The notes: generated by a model from the sequence alone, not told the origin. A stretch of 64,000 nucleotides of DNA from Crocodylus rhombifer (GCA_038503035.1 JAVSML010000970.1:62001-126000), one strand, 5' to 3'; shown: positions 46,548 to 57,000, counted from the first letter of the stretch. Made by a program: numbers and translations.

Positions 46548-47010
46548 TAGGGACCTACCATAATTTTGATTTCAGGGATTTCACAAAATCTGCAAAATTT
46601 GCCAACTGAAAAAAGAAAACTTACTGAAAATAAAATCCAGAGGAAGCCAGCAGACTTCAGCATGTATAGCATCCTGCCAGGGCAGGAAACTGGGGAGGGG
46701 TGGCTGCGCACTTGAAAGGTTGCTGGCAAAATGACTGCTGCCCCCACCCCTTGTCACTGGTTGGCTGCAAGGGCTGCCTATCATGTGACTCCACCCCTCT
46801 CCAATCAGCTCTGAGGGACACAGCTGCATGACAGACAGTTCTGGCAACCAGTCAGCAGCAACGCAGTCAGCAACTAAGGGTGGGGACACCAGGACCCCTT
46901 GGCTAATTAGGGATAGGAAGGCACCACACTTTGCCTGTGAAATTGCTGCTGGGCCCTGTGATCTGCCCACAAAATTAGTGGGTAGCCACTGTGAATATGG
47001 TAGACCACTA
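46548..47010. mobile_element. hAT-like non-autonomous transposon with 8-bp target duplication
   Basis: The left terminus is tagggacctaccataat. The complement of the right terminus is tagtggtctaccatatt, which matches at 13 of 17 positions. Both fit the TARNG hAT start. Flanks cccataga (46540-46547) and cctgtaga (47011-47018) match at six of eight positions, a plausible decayed 8-bp duplication. The internal frames (46581-46970 and 46828-47124) show no transposase motif. Confidence 0.65.
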
Positions 47011-47189
47011 CCTGTAGATCATACTAAGGCGCTTAAAATGCAAACCTCTACGCATGAGAGCTCATTAACTTGGACTAAGTGCTCTCTGAGCATCTTAAAG
47101 TTGTGCCTCTTAGGCGAGGGTTGACTCTGGGCTATGCTATCTAGCTTCTGTTACGGTAACTTCACAGAAATAAAACAAGCGATTTGCGG

Positions 47190-47427
47190 TCCTCCAGCAT
47201 CCCAAGATGTACTGCTTCCAGTCCTGTCCCAATCTGGCTGCCAGCCATGCTCCTTGTGGCAGGATTGCCACTGCTAAAGCCCCATGAGCCCCCTCCCCCC
47301 CCTCCCCCAGGTAAGGATGCCAGGGCCAGTCCAGTGCTAGCCCCAGCCCTCCCTACCCCAACCAGGATAACCTGTTGCAAGCCAGAGCACACATGACATG
47401 GGAATTCCCAGAACCAAACATCCACAT
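47190..47427 (+). repeat. Interspersed repeat, family C, copy 2
   Basis: It matches 19490-19700 in the same orientation (aggattgccactg, ccaggtaagg, gccagagcacacatg, ggaattcc). It ends where the CR1 tail at 47428 begins. A C-run stretch lies at 47288-47310. Confidence 0.5.
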
Positions 47428-48120
47428 TCATAGATTTCATAGACATTAGGGGCTGGAAGGGACCTCAAGAAACCATTGGGTCCAGCCCCCCAGCTATAGA
47501 TGGGAAGTCAGTTGGGATCAAGTGACCCCAGCAAAAAATATATCCATCTGTTTTTTGAAGGAATCCAAAGTAGGTGCTTGCACTACCTCTGGGGATAGTT
47601 TGTTCCAGACCCTGGATACATGCACCATAAAGAACTTTTTTCTTATAGCCAGCCTAAAGCAGCCTTCCTGGAGTTTATGGCCATTAAACCTTGTTATCTC
47701 TTGGGTAGCTCTGGTGAACAGATGTTCTCCCAGGTCCTGATGTACCCCTCTTATGTAATTGTAGGCTACCACCATATTCCCCCCTCAACCTTCTCTTTTC
47801 CAGACTGAAGAGTCCCAAGTCCCTCAGCCTCTCCTCATACAGACTTCCCTCCAGGCCTTGGATCATATGAGTGGCTCTCATCTGGACTCTCTCAAGCTTC
47901 TCCACAGCCTTGGAGAAGTGTGGGGGGGCCCAATACTGGATGCAGTATTCCAGCTGCCGTCTCACCAGGGCCGAGTAAAGTGGGAGGATGACGTCACTGG
48001 ATTTGCTTGAGTTATATTGGTGGATGCACGCCAGAGTTTGGTTAGCTTTGCCAGCCACAGTATCACATTGGTGGCTCATATTCATCTTGTGGTCAATCAA
48101 GACCCCCACATTCCTTCTGG
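47428..48120 (-). mobile_element. CR1 LINE, 3' part of a split element
   Basis: The tail starts at 47428 (tcatagatttcatagacattagggg). Minus-strand coding covers the ORF2 C-terminus (47775-47518) and thumb (48124-47684: GVLIDHKMNMSHQC, ALVRRQLEYCIQYWAP). At 48120 it stops inside ORF2 and the next CR1's tail starts at the very next base. Its missing upstream part resumes at 50971, in the same subfamily and at the next codons, so this is one element split by an insertion. Confidence 0.9.
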
Positions 48121-50520
48121 TCATAGAATCATAGAAGTAGGGTTGGAAGGGACCTTGTAGATCTTCAAGTCTGACCCCTGCCTGGGCAGGAAAAAAAACT
48201 GGGCTAAATGACTCCAGTCAGGTAGGCATCAAGCCTCTTCGTGAAGACCCCCAAGGTAGAAGCCAGCACCACTTCACTTGGAAGTTGGTTCCAGATCCTA
48301 GCTGCCCTGACTGTGAAGTAGTTCTTATGGATGTCTAATCTAAACCTACTCTCCAACAACTTATGGCCGTTATTCCTTGTTATGCCAGGGGGCGCTAGGG
48401 GAAACAAGGTCTCTCCCAAACCCTTCTGGTCCCCACTAGTGAGTTTATAGACGGTCACCAGGTCCACCCTCAGCCTTCTCTTGTGAAGGCTGAACAGGTT
48501 CAGGTCCCACAGTCTCTCATTGTAGGGTCTGCCCTGTTGTCCCCAGATTATTCAGGTGGCCCTCCTCTGGACCCTCTCAATATTGTCCACATCCCTCCTG
48601 AAGTGGGACACACAGAACTGGACACAATACTCCAGCTGTGGCCCTGACCAGTGTCGCGTAGAGGGGGAGGATCACCTCCTTGGCCCTACTTGAGATGCAC
48701 CTGTGGATGCACGACAAGGTCCGGTTAGCCCTGCCAACTGTGACCTTGCATTGTCAGCCCATGTTCATCTTGGAGTCAATAATGACTCCAAGATCCCTTT
48801 CTGCCTCCAAGCTCTCAAGAAGGGAGTTTCCCATCTTATAAGTGTGCTGCTGGTTACTACTGCCCAAGTGCAGCACCCTGTACTTGTCAGTATTGAAACA
48901 CATCCTGTTTTGGTTAGCCTACCCCTGCAACCTATCCAGGTCTTGCTGCAGTCTTTCCCTCCCTACTAGCGTGCTCACCTCATCCCAAATTTTGGTATCA
49001 TCAGTGAATTTAAACAGGTTGCTTTTCACCCCATTGTCCAACTCGCTGATAAATTGATTGAACAGCATGGGCCCAAGGACTGAGCTCTGGGGGACTCCGC
49101 TGCCCACTTCTCCCCAGGCTGAATATGACCCATCCACCACCACCCTCTGAGTATGACCCTTCAGCCAATCTGCAATCCATATGATTGTGTAGGCATCAAT
49201 GCTACAGTTGCCTAGTTTTTTAATGAGGATGGGGTGGGAGACAATGTCAGAGGCCTTGCTGAAGTCCAGAAAGACTACGTCCACAGCGACACCTGCATCC
49301 AATGCTTTTGTGACCTGATCATAAAAGGCAATCAGGCAGATGTGCTCCTTGATGATCTTCTCAAAGTGTTTCCCTAGGATTGAGGTAAGACTGATGGGTC
49401 TATAGTTGCCCGGGTCCTCCCTCCTCCTTTTTTTAAAGATGGGGACCACGTTGGCTATCTTCTAATCATCTGGCACCTGGCCCAAGCACCATTAGCTCTC
49501 ATAAAGCTGTGCCAAAGGCCCTGCAATAAGCCCTGCTAGCTCCTTCAACACCCTGGGGTGGACAGCATCTGGACCTGCTGATTTGAACACGTCCAGCCCC
49601 TCCAGAAGCTCTCTAACCCAGTCCTCCCCAACCTGAGGTCTGGAGACATTCCCCTTGAGTCCACCTTGCATCACAGTGGGGAAGTCCCGGTCCCTGCCCA
49701 AGAAAACGGAGGTGAAGAATTGGTTAAAGAGGTCTGCTTTCTCCTCTGGCGCAACCACCAGATTGCCCAGAGAATCTTGCAGGGGCCCCACATTTCCCAG
49801 TGCTTTCTTCATCCTCCCTATATATTTGAAAAAGGACTTTTTATTATCTTTGATTTTGGATGTTAGTCCTAGCTCTATGTCCACCTTAGCTTTCCTGACA
49901 GCCCCCTACAGGGCTGAGCAGAGAAGGTATACTCTTCTTTGGAGCTAGCACCGCCCTTTCATCGATTGTAGGCCACCTTTTTGGCAATCAGGCATTCCCA
50001 GACACCCTTGATGAGCCAGGGGGGCTTTCGGGCACTCCTGCACCACTTGCTTCTTGTTGGGATGATCACCCCTTGGGCCCTGAGTATTGTCTCCTTAAGG
50101 GATGACCACTCAACTTGGGAACTGAGTTCCCCTGCTCTAGAGAACTGCAGAGCCTCTCCCACTAATCTCCTCAACTCGTTGAAGTTGGACCTCTTGAAGT
50201 CTAGGGCTACCACCTTGCTGCAGGCCCTTGACACCCTGCGCTCAATGGTGAATTCCAGCAAGCGATGATCACTATCACCCAGGTGGTGAAAAACCTGGAG
50301 GCCCCTTACCAGGTTGTCGTCTGTGGCCAGGACCAGGTCCAACAGGGCATTTCCTCTGGTGGGACTGTGCACCTCCTGAATTAAGTGGAGGTCCTGTATC
50401 TCGGCCAGAAACCTCCTGGAACGACCTGGCTGACTGTTCCTCCCAGCAGATATCCAGGTAATTTAAATCACCCATGACAACTACATCCCTTGAGTTAAGT
50501 GCCTCTGCAAGCTTCCCGCA
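48121..50520 (-). mobile_element. CR1 LINE inserted into another CR1, about 2.4 kb
   Basis: The tail starts at 48121 with tcatagaatcatagaagtag. It continues through the ORF2 C-terminus, RT (about 48470-49450), linker (49492-49884) and endonuclease (49959-50515), then is truncated at about 50520. It lies in the same orientation as the element it interrupts. It has fewer frame breaks than its host, which fits its being younger. Confidence 0.92.
48204..50515 (-). pseudogene. CR1 ORF2 remnant (endonuclease + reverse transcriptase)
   Basis: In minus-strand order: VVVMGDLNYLDICWEE (endonuclease Asp-Asn motif, about 50500-50440), GDSDHRLLEFTI (50290-50255), the linker with KSFFKYIGRMKKALGNVGPL (49884-49492), then 49449-48919 with IFKKRRREDPGNYRPISLTS, VVFLDFSKASDIVSHPILIK, GVPQSSVLGPMLFNQFI and FTDDTKIWD. 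The thumb follows in broken frames, and 48467-48204 gives the C-terminus (SGDQKGLGETLFPLAPPG). The polymerase box has FTDD instead of FADD, with both aspartates kept. About four frameshifts or stops make it non-functional. Confidence 0.9.
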
Positions 50521-50970
50521 GTTGACCCCTCAGCCAATCAGGCCTTCCAGCTAGGCCAGAAGTGCATGCTGGCGGCCTCCCCCCCTCCCCTCCTCCCACT
50601 GGGATCCTGGGATGGCAGGGAATACCACCCCGAGGGACTAGTTGGAGCTGCCCCCCCCCCACTTGGGGGAAAGGCCCCCAGAGCTGCTCCCCCTCTTGGG
50701 GGGAAAGCCCCCCACTAGATCCCCTCCCCACAGTCTGCCTGCCCAGGTGCGGCTTGGGAGCGCGTCTCCCTGTTGGGCAAGCTAAGAGCACTGCAGAGGG
50801 CTACCCCTCCAGATCCGCCTCAGCTGCGCTGTACCCTCTGCCCCACTTACCTTAGGGGGAAATCAGCTGTTGCTGTCCCCGCCACTGTTTCCTCTGCAGC
50901 TGCTGCCTTCACCACGGAGGTAAAGTGGATACATGTGTGGCACACATGTGCCCTGCTCCCTCTGCTCCTG
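50521..50970. other. G+C-rich segment between the two nested CR1 parts
   Basis: It is C-rich on the plus strand with long C runs (50577-50590, 50648-50658), CpGs and a self-complementary acatgtgtggcacacatgt at 50931-50949. It is not recognisable CR1 ORF2. It could be upstream sequence carried by the inner CR1, or a separate insertion. The outer CR1 resumes at 50971. Confidence 0.45.
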
Positions 50971-53110
50971 TATGGTGCTAGCAAGCATAGCACTGCCAAG
51001 CCTGTAAGTATGCTGAGGGTTCTTCCTACTGAGGTGCAGCACCTTACACTTCTCTGCATTGAAGGCCATTAGGTTTTGATCAGCTCACCTCGAGAGTGTG
51101 TCCAAATCAGCCTGTATCCCCAGCCTGTCCTTCGGTGTGACCGCCCTCCCCCATAATTTGGTATCATCTGCAAAGTTGGCCAAATCACACCTGACTCCCA
51201 AATCCAGATTATTAATAAAGATGTTAAAGAGTACTGGCCCAAGTACCAAGCCCTGAGGGACTCCACTAATCACCCTACACCATGTTGATTTGCTTACTTC
51301 AACTAGTACTCTTTGGGTCTAACCCTGTATCCAGTTGCTAGCCATCAGACCATATGATGATTAAGGCCACTGTTCCCCAGCTTAACCATGAAAACGTCAT
51401 GGGGAACTAGGTTAAAGGCCTTTTTGAAGTGCAGGAATATGATGTCCATTTCATCTCCCCTGTCCAGGCACATGTTACCTGGTCATAGAAGGAGATGAGG
51501 TTGGTCAGGCATGCCTGCATGGTCTGAATGCCATGTTGGCTGGCATTCAGAAGCTTGCCTTCCATCAGTCTGGTGTTGATGGATCCCTTGACAATTTTCT
51601 TGGGGAGTTTTCCAGAGACAGATGTATGACTGATTGTTCTATAGTTTCCTAGGTCATCCCTCCCCCCTGTCTTGTAAATAAGGACCATGTTGGCTCTTTT
51701 CCAGTCATTCAGGACCTTACCTGAGCACCAGAATTTTTCAAATACCTCAGTGCAGTGATGTCTGTCAGCTCCTTCAGGATTCTTGGGTACATTCTGCAGC
51801 TTTATGAATGCCCAGTTCCTCAAGGTGTTGCCTCACCTGATCCATATTGATTTTAGGCCTGTTGCCTATTCCTGGATTGATTTGTGCCATTCCTGACAGT
51901 GTTATCCTCTTGGGAGGGTGAAAAACCAATGCATAAAAGTCATTTAGGAGACTGGCCCTTTTTTGGGCATAGGAAGTCAGTTGCCTCATTGGATCTCTCA
52001 GGGGCCCAGTGCTATCCTTGTTCTTTTTCCAGCTTCCCACATATCTGAAGGACTTTTTATTGTCCTTGATTCCCATAGCTAGCCTAAGTTCAGTTTGTGC
52101 CTTGGCTTTTCTCAACTGCTCTCTATAGGTGCGGGTGAACGCAAAGTAACCCTCTTTGGTAATGCTTCCTGTTTTCCAGTTGGTCTAGGCTGCTCTTTTA
52201 AGCTTAGTAAGGTCCAAGAGTTCCTTATTCAGCCATGGGGGTTTTCTTGCCTATTGGCTGCATTTTTTGTGAAATGGTATGGCTTTACCCTGTGCTTCAA
52301 GGATCATGTTTTTAAGAAATGACTAATCCTCATATACTCCCTTTTCTCACGGGGGCGGGGGTGGCCTCTAATTGCCTGACTGACCAATTCTCTCAGTTTG
52401 CAAAAGTCAGCCTTCCCAAAATTGAGGACTTCTACTTTACCGATGGGTTTGCCTGGTCTTTAGTGAACTAAGAAGGTGACCACTTCATGGTCACTGTCAC
52501 CAAGCTTCCCCTTGATCTGCAGATCACTCACTAGGCCTGCCCCATTGGCCAGAACCAGATCAAGCAATGCCTCTCCCCTAGTCAGCCCATAGACCTCCTG
52601 GGTTAGGTAAAGGTCATTGATGCATGTGAGGAAGCTATGTGACCTGTCAGATTTAGCAATGGCTCATACCAAGAGATGTCAGGGAAGTTGAAGTCCCCCA
52701 TGGTGATCATGGATTGGGAGTGCGTGGCCTCAAGCAGTTTCCTATTGAATTCCCAATCTAGATCTTCGCCTTGGTTGGGAGGTCTATAGTAGACTCCTAC
52801 AAGTAAGTCACCCTCCCCATATTCTCCTCATATCTTGACCCAGAGGGTCTCAAGATGCCCTTCCTCGTTTGGAAACACAATCTGCAGGGAGGTGAGCTGA
52901 TCCTTGATGTAGAGAGCTATTCCCCCACCCTCTTCCTGACCCAGTCTCTCCTATACAAGCTATAGCCCTCTGTTGCCACCGACCAATTGTAGGTGGAGTC
53001 CCACCAAGTCTCCATAATTCCTACCAGGTCATAATCATTTTCACACAGGAAATGAGGCCAGTTCCTCATGCTTATTTCCTAAACTCCTGGCATTTGTATA
53101 CAGGCAGTTA
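50971..53110 (-). pseudogene. CR1 ORF2 remnant with all endonuclease motifs
   Basis: The minus strand reads, with frame changes, LNCLYTNARSLGNKHEEL (about 53110), NDYDLVGIMETWWDS (about 53040-52995), ALYIKDQLTSLQIVFPNEEG (about 52900), GVYYRPPNQGEDLDW (about 52800-52760), MITMGDFNFPDIS (about 52715-52680) and GDSDHEVVT (about 52500). These are the glutamate, Asp-Asn and SDH signatures of the AP-type endonuclease. RT pieces follow: KRANMVLIYKTGGRDDLGNY (51823-51407) and [20 protein letters not shown] with FADDTKLW (51273-51085). FADD is intact. Many frameshifts show it is old and dead. Confidence 0.88.
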
Positions 53111-53247
53111 AGTCTGCCATGAGAAGCCTGAGGGGTGAAGCAGGACCTTTCCTTGGGCTATCTCCCTTGGGCTCCCCAAGTTATTGGTAATGCAGCTGAC
53201 ATGATCTGGGCCAGCAATGTTAGTAGACTGCCCATCCCCCAGCAATC

Positions 53248-53565
53248 TCAGTTTAAAGTCTTGTCAAGAAGGTCAGCCATTCTGTCCCAGAAGAGCTTCT
53301 TCCCTTTCCATGTGAGGCAGAGGCCATCCCTTCCCAACAACCCACTCTCTTTAAAGTGTGGACCATGGTCAAGAAAGCCAAACCCCTCATGATGGCACCA
53401 TCACCAGGGTCTTCTATTCACTTCACCGATGCACCTATCACTCTAGTGCCCATGTTCTGTGACAGAGAGGGTTGAAGAGGAAACTATCTGTGCCCCCAGA
53501 ACCTTGAGCCCAGCACCCAGAGCCCTGTAGTCATGCATAACCCAGCCCAGACTTGATGTAACTTA
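53248..53565 (-). pseudogene. CR1 ORF1 remnant: C-terminal SGNH esterase-like domain
   Basis: The minus strand gives HDYRALGAGLKVLGAQIVSS near 53540, two stops, then GFLDHGPHFKESGLLGRDGL and TWKGKKLFWDRMADLLDKTLN ending at a stop at 53248, just upstream of ORF2. CR1-clade ORF1 proteins are known to carry an esterase (SGNH-type) domain, and the GRDGLhLTxxGKxL ending fits its catalytic Asp-x-x-His block. Here the expected His is Cys (DGLCL). The nucleic-acid-binding N-terminal half is not recognisable in the window. Confidence 0.7.
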
Positions 53566-53601
53566 GCATATGATAAAGGGTCAGTGGGAAGAGGTAAATA
53601 A

Positions 53602-54334
53602 TAGAGCTGTGCAAAATTTCACTAGTCATTTCATTTCTACACTGTTTCAACTCATTTCAAGATCAAAATAGCAAAACTGAAATGAAACAAAGGGCTTTGA
53701 AACAGCCTCAAAACAAAATGAGACGAGTTGAAACATTTTGAAAGTCAACACATTTCAACCATACTACTGGGAATGGGAAGTCAGTCCATGCTCCACCATC
53801 AAGTCAGTCCCTCCCCAGCGCCACCATCACACTGAGGAAACTCAGACCAGCTAGGATGACTTCCCATGCCCAACTCAAGATCGGGCCAGGGCCAAAGAGT
53901 CAGCCCAGCTCCAATCCAATCTCATACCAGGGATGGGAAGTCAGCCCAGCTGGGCTGATTCCCTGGCCCTGGCCCAATCTTGTGTTGGGGATAGGAAGTC
54001 AGCCCAACTGCACTGACAGCCTAGCTGGATCTAGTGCCGGGGATGAGCCCAGCTCCCTGTCCCCAGCCCGATCTTGCACTGGGGATAGGAAATCAGCCCA
54101 CCTGGGCTGACTCCCCATCCCCAGCTGGATCTAGCACCAGGGATGGGAAGTCAGCCCAGCCATCCCTGACCAATCAAGCAAAACATCTAAACAAAGTCAA
54201 AACAGCTTCACTGTTTCAATGAAGCAAAACAGAACGGCTGTTTTGAATTGAAATGAAATTCAATATGAAACTCTGTTCTGTTGAAAACTCAAAAGTCAAG
54301 GTGAAATGGAGCAGTACCGTTTCACCCAGCCCTA
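53602..54334. mobile_element. hAT-type non-autonomous transposon with target duplication
   Basis: The left end is tagagctgtgcaaaatttcac. The complement of the right end is tagggctgggtgaaacggtac, with 13 of 21 positions matching and both fitting the TARNG hAT start. Flanking octamers gtaaataa (53594-53601) and gtagataa (54335-54342) match at seven of eight, the 8-bp target duplication expected of hAT. The outer zones are rich in gaaac/gtttc words in opposite orientations. The centre is a tandem repeat. No transposase is encoded. Confidence 0.82.
53765..54165. repeat. Irregular tandem repeat inside the hAT element
   Basis: The unit ggggat(g/a)ggaagtcagcccag recurs near 53768, 53930, 53988, 54082 and 54140, accompanied by ctgggctga and (c)ccagctggatctag(c/t)(a/g)c. 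Spacing is 58 or multiples of variable length. Plus-strand frames here (53856-54222) are products of the repeat. Confidence 0.65.
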
Positions 54335-54342
54335 GTAGATAA

Positions 54343-55149
54343 CCTTCTCACACTGATGTAGACTAAATCATGTAGTATTCTGTTTTCTAATCTAAAATAA
54401 AACATTCTTAAGGGATAAATTTACACTGTATCATGCATTTATGTGCTTTATGTTCCAGACTTCAAACATTAATATTTTCTTGGTGCAGGGTTGTTTCAAA
54501 ATCAGTCCTGAGTAATATATTTCATTGAACAGTGAGTACTGTTTGCTTGAATCTGACCAGAAGAGAAGTAAAACCTACTACAAGTATTTAAATGAAGTTG
54601 TTATTTACTCATAGGTTGATTTCATAATATGTGCAAAACATCTTGTTCTTAAGAAAATTTTCATGGATATTACATTAACCAATGTTACCAGCATCATAAT
54701 TATATTTTTACTATTTGTGAAATTTCTTCCATTTTCACCATTTCATATTTAATGTGCTGTGTACGAAGTTACCAATTTTCCTTTTGGAATTCTCCTATTT
54801 CTGTATCAGAATATCTTATCTGTGTATTTGAATCAAACTATTTCTATTATATTTGGGGTAAACAAAGATTGAATTTGTCCTAATTGGATAAATTTCTGAT
54901 GTTCCAATATGTGTGCTTTTGTCTGATCAATCCCAGGCACAACTGCAGAATGGGAACCTGTAGATTAGATAGCAATACTGCAGAAAAGGATCTGCAGGCA
55001 TGGTATATAAAAATGGGATATTTTTATGTCGTTTGATGTTGTGTGGTGATATTTCAAAAAAGACAAATCTTTTCTGATTAGTAACAGGTGAGTCATATGT
55101 GAGATATGGGATGTAATTACTCTGTTTACCTCATACAGACAGCTATCCA
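54343..55149. other. A+T-rich unassigned sequence
   Basis: No gene or repeat is recognised. Confidence 0.35.
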
Positions 55150-55448
55150 ATTTTGGACATCAGACTTTAAGACAATGTAGAAAGAATCCACAGAAGAGAA
55201 ACAAAAATAAGAGGTTTGGAAATTATAGTTTGTGAGGAAACAGTGAAGCAATTGTGGTTTTTTTATGAAACAAGGAGAAACATAAGGAAGGACAAGACAG
55301 TTTTTATGATTTTCCAGTATATTAAAGGTGGTTGTAAAGAGGCCAATGATTAGCTGTTCCCCATGCCCAGTGGATGTAGGATAAGAAATAAATGGCTTAA
55401 TTTGATGCAAAGATTTAGGTTACGTACTGGGGGAAAATGTAATGGTAG
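55150..55448 (+). mobile_element. Old CR1/L3-type C-terminal fragment, interrupted by an LTR
   Basis: Translation gives FQYIKGGCKEANDELFPMPS-like and GCRIRNKWLNLMQRFRLRTG sequence, the C-terminal region of an old CR1/L3 RT, ending aatggtag. The element appears to resume after the LTR at 56522 (ggtatgtacaagtatcac...atttagaatgcc). The resumed part is short and weakly preserved. Confidence 0.7.
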
Positions 55449-56521
55449 TGTAACAGGGAACCCTATCCCTGTTACCAGAAGGCAGGTCCCCCCCTTTAAA
55501 ACCAGAACTTTCTGGGCACAGTGTGCTGATAACGGGGGTGGGGGGTGAGTTAAAACCTGAGCCTGGCCAGCTAATCAGCTGACCAGAAGGGGCAGGCCAG
55601 GACTATAAAAACCCTGGGCTGGGCGGTAGTAGAGCCCGGCAGCCAAAGGGGAAGGAGTGCATCCCAGAGCTCCCTGGAGAGGGGTCCAGTGGCTGTAGGA
55701 GGGGAACTACTGAGGGCTCCCAGAGAAGTGGCAGCAACCCCAGAAGAAGGACTGTAGCAGACTTGAGGGAGCAGAAACATGAACTCCTGAGAAACTGTAA
55801 GCTTGGCATGCTGCCTTCTTTAACCATATTTTCTTGGTGGCGATTATAGCTCATGGACAGGACTGTTCATATTTTCTTTTGTTGTTATTGAACAATACTG
55901 GTGGTTTGAGTGAGGCTATTGGGGAAGGAGGAGACCTCCTGCATAGGCACAGTGTTTGGGGTGCACAGGCACAGCAACAGAGATGGCACAGTATGTGGGG
56001 GCTCAGGCCCAGTGCCAGAGAGGGCAAGTCTAAAAGGCCAGGGTGGCCTGGTGCACCCAGGGTGCAACTGTATGTAGGGGGGGGGGGGGTTTGGGGCGGG
56101 GGAGGGTTGTTGTTTCTTTTTTTTTGAACTGGGACTTTGGAGGCCCAGGGCCTTTGTCAGACTTCAGACTTACAACCCCCTGGCTGTGAGGCCAGTGGAT
56201 AGGCCTCTTGGCCAGGGAGGCTGTGCTTCAGATTAGAGCAAAAAGGAGGGCCACGAGCCCCAAGACTAAAGAGCTAGAGCCTCGGAGTCCAACTCTATCT
56301 GGTGGGTTTAGATAGGGAGGCCTAGCTAGAGAAAGACTGTGGCCAGTGTTGGCAGAGGACCCCACCATACAAAAACAATAGGCAGTCTCCTGTTTATAAT
56401 ATTTCCATCAAGAAGTGGCAGGCAAGTAGAGCGCAGGGAAACCTTAAAGGGACTCCAAGGGTACTCCCACAAAGGGCATGGATAACACAAAAGATGGCGC
56501 TGGGGAGGGCGACCTGTTACA
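55449..56521 (+). mobile_element. Solo LTR, about 1.07 kb
   Basis: The terminal inverted repeat is tgtaacagg at 55449 and cctgttaca ending 56521, nine of nine complementary, with canonical TG...CA ends. Flanks are ggtag on the left and ggtat on the right, so a 4-bp duplication ggta is certain and the fifth base differs. A TATA box lies at 55604. There is no primer-binding site or coding region next to it, so it is a solo LTR left by recombination. It is homologous to 61096-62905. Gypsy-like or class I ERV origin cannot be decided from the LTR alone. Confidence 0.85.
55604..55611 (+). promoter_or_regulatory. LTR TATA box
   Basis: tataaaaa occurs 155 bases into the LTR, downstream of the block tcagctgacc.gaagg that is shared with the second LTR. 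The position suits a U3 promoter. Confidence 0.6.
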
Positions 56522-56526
56522 GGTAT

Positions 56527-56685
56527 GTACAAGTATCACATTTAGAATGCCCTAACTGAAGTTAGGGTGGTCGGAATGGCTAGGTGTGCAAGGTTTCACA
56601 GGGCTTAAGTTGTCCTAAAAAATAGCACACCAAATTAAAATGCATTTTAATGAGATAAGAACAAATTTGAGATCAGCATGGTCAG
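56527..56685. other. Sequence right of the LTR
   Basis: The first 40 bases plausibly continue the old CR1. The rest is unassigned. Confidence 0.3.
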
Positions 56686-57000
56686 ATCCAGACATGCAGG
56701 CACATGTGGTTTGTGACACCGCAAACCTCTTTGCAGCACCACAGACCACATGCTTAACATGTTACAATGTGCCCCGCAGTGCAAATTTTCAGCGTGGGCT
56801 CAAAATTTGCTACCAGGTAGCCAAAAAAAAAAAAAAGGGCCATAAAAATGGGGTGTGGTGCACGCCACCGGAGCATGTGCCGGCAGGTATGGTTGATCAT
56901 CCAAAGAGACTCTCTGACTGCTGACCAGGGCATCTCCCCACTTTTGGTTCTGCCCTGGCTTCTCCAGCATGCCATGAGCCAGGAAACATGGGGAAAGGAC
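56686..57000 (+). mobile_element. Interspersed repeat, family D, copy 2
   Basis: It is colinear with 32392-32640: tccagacatg, gctcaaaatttgctacc, a poly-A (56822-56836), gagcatgtgcc, atccaaagaga and agggcatctcc. The left terminus appears truncated compared with copy 1. The right end is unknown. Confidence 0.5.

Larger units (their letters stand above)
50971..53590 (-). mobile_element. CR1 LINE, 5' part of a split near-full-length element
   Basis: It holds, from right to left, an ORF1 esterase remnant (53565-53248), the ORF2 N-terminus, the complete endonuclease region (about 53110-52440) and RT up to LGSAMLAST at 50971. The thumb and tail continue at 48120-47428. Combined length is about 3.3 kb, the most complete CR1 in the window. 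Its right end lies just before the hAT target duplication at 53594. Confidence 0.9.

Noticed and set aside
49655..49948. Plus-strand frames across the CR1 region (also 4990-5205, 50562-50855, 63556-63915)
   Set aside because: They are antisense shadows of minus- or plus-strand CR1 reverse transcriptase code or of the G+C-rich filler.
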